The translations under genes and the position numbers were made by a program. From Ulva prolifera (taxonomy: Eukaryota; Chlorophyta; Ulvophyceae; Ulvales; Ulvaceae): a stretch of 64,000 bases of DNA. The notes under the pieces are model-generated. The model ran no database searches. It was not told the origin of the DNA and saw only the letters and a program-made list of their open reading frames with translations. The stretch's first letter is position 1. Every line of letters starts with the position of its first letter. Shown piece after piece: positions 59,491 to 64,000 of the stretch. The DNA lies in NCBI GenBank assembly GCA_023078555.1, contig CM041196.1, forward strand, positions 4,278,001 through 4,342,000, in the 5' to 3' direction.

Positions 59491-60645
59491 TAAGGTCCGC
59501 CAAAAACGTATTCGTATGAAATGCCGTATACGTATTAAAGGCGGTCATCGTAGTATTTATTTTCGTTCCTCATACGGTCCTACGGTGCGTTTCATACGGT
59601 CATACGGTGACCCATATACGCTATATACGGTGACCCATATACGCCATATACGGTGGTCATATACGCCATATACGTTGGTCATATACGCCATATACGTTGG
59701 TCATATACGGTCAAGTACGGGTCCACTACGAGCATATGAGAAGACTGTTGTGAATCTGACCAAGCTTGATGCAGATGGGCGTGTTCCGAACTCAGCCAAG
59801 CGCAGGCGGTTTTGGGTAAATCATCTCTCCAAGGAGTAACCAGTGCTTGCAAAGGTCGCAGCAACTGTGATGTCTATGCCTGTGACAGCCTGTGCTTCGG
59901 AGCGTAACTGGACTGAATGGGGTCAGTTGTATGTGAAGGCACGCACAAACCTGGGACTAGCACACAAACCTGGGACTAGCACGTGCGTGTGACCTCATTT
60001 ACATCAAGCAGAATGACAGGCTGGCACGTGGAAAGCCTGGCAGTATGGGGGACTTAGCTGTACTGCTTGACACGATTGATGAACTGTGAGAGCTTGTGTA
60101 ATCATGTGCAGCTGAGCCAGTGTAGTTTACAAAAGAGTGAACGGGAGAAAACAAACACTGAAACCGAATCTCATCCGAATCAACTGCAACATACACTCAC
60201 ACACACACTCACACTACAACCGCACTCACAACTCAGTCCGGCAGGATCGCGTCCTCCAGGCCCGCATCATATCGCAACCCTTGCTCCCGAGAGCTGAGCC
60301 AGTGTATGTGCCAGTGTGTTGGACACTGGACTCTTTTTTATCTATCTGCACATCATACTGTGCAAATTCCAGTGCATCAAACACGGTGCATAGATAGTTA
60401 GAACACTCCCACACCATCATGGGGCCTAGCACGTACTCTCAGCATGCAATCAAGCAGCCGTATATGTCAAACGTATCAGTCATCGAGGTCATGTACGGCA
60501 CATTATACGGGCATACGGTGCAATATACGCTTATACGGCAGCATATACGCCATACGGTGCAATATACGATATTATTAAACATTTTGATTTCATACGACGT
60601 AGGCAACGTAGGAGACTTGGAATTATACGTTTTTGGCGGACCTTA
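59491..60645. mobile_element. hAT transposon with perfect TIRs and 8-bp target duplication
   Basis: Ends TAAGGTCCGCCAAAAACG... form perfect 21-base terminal inverted repeats. The flanks are identical 8 bp CTGCAGCC (59483-59490 and 60646-60653), and the uninterrupted satellite monomer has a single CTGCAGCC there, which proves the insertion. Length 1155 bp. Both ends carry many TATACG/CGTATA motifs. It holds only a remnant of the transposase, so it is non-autonomous. Confidence 0.93.
59848..59970 (+). pseudogene. hAT transposase dimerisation-domain remnant
   Basis: The plus-strand frame reads KVAATVMSMPVTACASERNW, then TEWGQLYVKARTNLGLA: the hAT C-terminal signature (Ala-Ser-Glu-Arg-Asn-Trp, Trp-Gly, Arg-x-Asn-Leu). 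A further possible transposase piece lies upstream (59720-59838) and ends in a stop. Confidence 0.75.
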
Positions 60646-60653
60646 CTGCAGCC

Positions 60654-61382
60654 AGCGTGGCCAAAGGTGCATCGCAGCTGCGGCGCCCTGCTGCTCGATG
60701 CACGGTGCTCGACGCTCAATGCAATCGATTTCTGTCACGGTAAATATAATGCATAAGTTACGATTAGAATATGTGATATTTCAGCAGGGCTCGAAGCGCC
60801 CGCATCCGTGGCGGAGCGCCGCTGGAAGGCTCGACAGCCAGTACACGTGGCCCGAAGGGGGGCCCGAAGGGGGGCCTGTCGGTCCTCGACCCTTCAGAAG
60901 ACCGATGCTCGACGCCGACGCAAGTGATGCCTGACACGCTGAAAACAATGCAAATGCTACACATAAGTGCTGTGACGCCTCGGCTGGCTCCGAAGCGGCC
61001 GCGTCCGTGGCGGAGCGCTGCAGCCAGCGTGGCCAGAGGTGCAGCGCTCCGCCGCGCGATGCGTCATGCTCGAAGCTCGATGCGAATCGTTTCTGATACA
61101 TCAGATATGAAGTACATAATTTAATTAGAATATGCGATGCCTCGGCTGCGCCAGAAGCGGCCGCGTCCGTGGCGGAGCGCCGCTGAAAGGCGCGTGGCCA
61201 GAGGTGCAGCGCAACTTCGGAGCCCTACAGCGCCGCAGACGCACGACGCGAACGCGAAGCGACCTGCGTCGCGGTGTTTCCGGACGCAGACGCACAGACG
61301 CGAAGCCGACGCCGAGGCCCCGACGCGGAGGCGAGGCCGGAACGGAGCAGCCGCCGGACAACGGATACATACATACATACAT
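60654..61382. repeat. ~815 bp tandem satellite, right block
   Basis: Continuation of the array after the hAT insertion, with the same sub-repeats at 60795, 60993 and 61157. It ends in the GGATACATACATACATA phase of the monomer, where the minisatellite starts. Confidence 0.9.
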
Positions 61383-63197
<1,815 letters not shown>

Positions 63198-63446
63198 GCT
63201 ATCGTTGGAGCCGGGGCTGCTGGTCTCGTGGCAGCGCGCGAGTTCAGAAGGGCAGGGCATGCGGTGCAAGTATTCGAGCAGCAGAGCGACATCGGTGGCG
63301 TGTGGGTGCCGGATGATGGCGAACTTGCCGGGCCTGGTCCAGAGGGAGTCAAGGTCCACACCAGCATGTACGATAGCTTGCGAGTGAACCTCCCAAGGGA
63401 GCTCATGAGCTTTTCGGACTTCCCGTTTGTGCCGGAGTTCATGCAA
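63198..63446 (+). CDS. flavin-containing monooxygenase, N-terminal exon (partial)
   Basis: Probable FAD/NADPH-dependent monooxygenase acting on N or S groups. The exon begins AIVGAGAAGLVAAREFRRAG, the GxGxxG FAD-binding motif at the very start of the FMO fold, followed by the acidic strand end VFEQ and then GGVWV. SLRVNLPRELMSFSDFPF matches the plant/algal FMO block 'lrtNlPrelM.f.dfPf'. The acceptor CTGTGCAG precedes GCT, and a GTGCTC donor follows FMQ at 63447. The reading frame is open upstream only to a TGA at 63129, so a short first exon must lie further left. The rest of the gene, including the NADPH site, lies beyond the window. Confidence 0.8.
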
Positions 63447-64000
63447 GTGCTCCCCCATAGCAGGTGCCCCTGAATAAACATGTTCAAATTGGCTGATCAA
63501 TGAGTTTGACGCTGTACCCGGCTGCAAGGCTCCCGGCAGCAGCAGGCAACATGCCATTTGTGAACAGTGCTGCATGAGATTGCACATGCAATCGGTCATT
63601 GCTATCTCTGTCTTCTTGATACATGCTCCTGTTGAACGTGTGGCCTTGCTGTTGCACCTACAAACACCAGTCTCAGCTCTGACCAGTCCCAGCGCCACCA
63701 TGGCCATTGGCAGCTATACACACTCCAGGTTGAACTGCTTGCCATGGGGGGTTTGTCATCGGGGCTTGTCATCTCGCGTGAGCATGCAAGGGCTGCGGTA
63801 TGATGCGGGCCTGGAGGACGCGATCTTGCCGGGCTGAGGGGTGGGCACGGTTGTAGTGTGATTGTGACTATGTTGCTGTTGTTTCGGATGACATTTTCCG
63901 TGGTGTCTGTCTGGTCCCGTCTACTCTTTTGTAGTAGTACCCAGGTGGAATTGCAGCCAGCTATAACCCAGGCTCTTGCACAGGGGCGGTCCGTGGACGC
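63447..64000. other. probable intron of the monooxygenase gene, to window end
   Basis: No continuation of the FMO reading frame is recognisable before the window ends. The 87-codon ORF at 63574-63837 does not resemble an FMO. Confidence 0.5.

Overview
This is nuclear DNA of a eukaryote with many introns. It is most likely a flagellated green alga. Most splice donors read GTGCG or GTGTG and acceptors end in GCAG. Exons are GC-rich and introns and intergenic DNA are poorer in GC. A plant-type ankyrin-RING ligase (XB3 type) and a ciliary doublet protein (CFAP141) are both present. The lineage is an inference; no rRNA or plastid marker lies in the window.

Layout: SDR-type L-threonine 3-dehydrogenase (minus, 1466-7362, five exons, with a 2.46 kb DNA transposon in intron 1); a CFAP141-like ciliary protein (minus, ~9262-9618); a two-KH RNA-binding protein (plus, 10332-11392); a myristoylatable ankyrin-RING E3 ligase (minus, 15123-19691, six exons); a 59-residue ORF or terminal exon (minus, 19763-19942); the full catalytic subunit of DNA polymerase delta (plus, 20520-30877, 15 exons, 1079 residues); fragments of an unresolved minus-strand gene (~32.6-33 kb); an unrecognised coiled-coil protein (plus, 33247-35777, five exons). 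Exon joins in these spliced models were checked for phase and give uninterrupted frames.

From 37 to 54.5 kb lie two related receptor-like kinase genes, each with signal peptide, beta-helix-like ectodomain, one membrane segment and cytoplasmic kinase. The first (37202-41889) is broken. The second (47479-54459) is intact, 836 residues, with a hAT transposon in an intron. Their kinase cassettes, and one intron inside them, are almost identical, while their ectodomains are strongly diverged.

The rest is repeat-rich: inverted-repeat elements at 44.2-45.8 and 45.9-47.3 kb, a CCTTA-rich inverted-repeat element at 55.3-56.2 kb, an ~815 bp tandem satellite at 56.2-61.4 kb split by a hAT element with a perfect 8 bp target duplication, a long (AT)n tract, and at the right edge the first recognisable exon of a flavin-containing monooxygenase. 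A SINE-like family with a CTTTA-type tail occurs four times, three of them in sense orientation in polymerase delta introns.
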